A DNA stretch of 64,000 bases from Serilophus lunatus (lineage: Eukaryota > Chordata > Aves > Passeriformes > Eurylaimidae), in contig VXBA01004877.1 of the NCBI GenBank assembly GCA_013399895.1, positions 1,236,675-1,300,674 on the forward strand, read 5' to 3'. How positions within the stretch are numbered: the stretch's first letter is position 1; every line of letters starts with the position of its first letter. The translations under genes were made by a program, and so were the position numbers. Positions 63,901-64,000 of this stretch are shown one piece after another. The notes under the pieces are model-generated. The model saw nothing but the letters and a program-made list of their open reading frames with translations, did no database searches and was not told the origin of the DNA.

Positions 63901-64000
63901 GTTAGCGAAACACAGAAAGGGTATCTCAGTTGCCTGGGGCTAGACAAATTAGTGTTTCTGCCTAGTGTTTCTTCACCTCTCAGTTTTCCCCTAAGAAAAA
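60961..64000. other. Intron DNA, nothing recognised
   Basis: AT-rich unique sequence up to the window edge, with A- or T-runs near 62450 and 62650. No BMPER exon, other gene or clear repeat was found. Confidence 0.5.

Larger units (their letters stand above)
34704..64000 (-). other. BMPER: BMPER upstream intron (29.3 kb, runs off window)
   Basis: The sequence 5' of the penultimate exon in BMPER orientation holds no segment I could match to the vWD or VWC parts of BMPER, so it is read as one long intron whose donor lies beyond base 64000. Known: vertebrate BMPER genes span well over 100 kb with several very large introns, which fits. Recognised content is a CR1 (42510-43075), a tRNA-Ile/CR1 SINE (51629-51770), three MIR-like relics and short repeats listed separately. 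A small divergent exon could have been missed by eye. Confidence 0.75.

Noticed and set aside
1..64000. CRISPR array, operon, phage, toxin-antitoxin or biosynthetic cluster
   Set aside because: The window is vertebrate nuclear DNA; no regularly spaced repeats, no clustered long frames and no ribosome-binding-site architecture are present.

Overview
This window is vertebrate nuclear DNA, almost certainly from a bird and probably a passerine. It is AT-rich and gene-poor, and it has no bacterial-style gene packing. The family assignments below come from recognising sequence by eye; no database search was run. The bird call rests on several CR1 LINE copies with typical 3' ends and on an ERVL-type LTR of the kind common in birds. 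The passerine call rests on one short element at 51.6-51.8 kb. It joins a tRNA-Ile-like head to a CR1-like tail, the architecture of the passerine TguSINE1 family.

Only one protein-coding gene can be supported: the 3' end of BMPER (BMP-binding endothelial regulator, crossveinless-2 homologue) on the minus strand. Its last coding exon is 28250-28431 (TIL domain and stop codon). Its penultimate exon is 34573-34703 (part of the C8 region after the vWD domain). The two exons join in phase and are flanked by canonical GT/AG sites. Earlier BMPER exons (VWC and vWD domains) were not found between 34704 and 64000, so that 29.3 kb is read as a single long intron running off the right edge. The 3' UTR extends leftwards from 28249, with a candidate poly(A) signal at 27852-27857. 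Everything further left looks like intergenic sequence downstream of BMPER.

Layout: 1-28 kb is intergenic plus the 3' UTR. It carries an old plus-strand CR1 (4.34-5.09 kb), an ERVL-type LTR fragment (6.4-7.3 kb), a probable ERVK-like LTR (about 8.9-9.25 kb), a minus-strand CR1 (10.1-10.7 kb), two MIR-like relics (20.8 and 25.0 kb) and two ancient hairpin-like relics (22.7 and 27.4 kb). The last BMPER intron (28.4-34.6 kb) holds a plus-strand CR1 and another old relic. The long intron (34.7-64 kb) holds a minus-strand CR1 at 42.5-43.1 kb, the tRNA/CR1 SINE, three MIR-like relics and several short sequence oddities: a 32-bp tandem duplication, a heat-shock-element-like array and a TAATTA cluster.

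The many open frames of 60-230 codons are consistent with chance, or lie antisense to repeats. No novel multi-gene system, CRISPR array, operon or RNA gene is supported. The most useful observations are the BMPER assignment, the passerine SINE and a handful of sites that comparative genomics could test.
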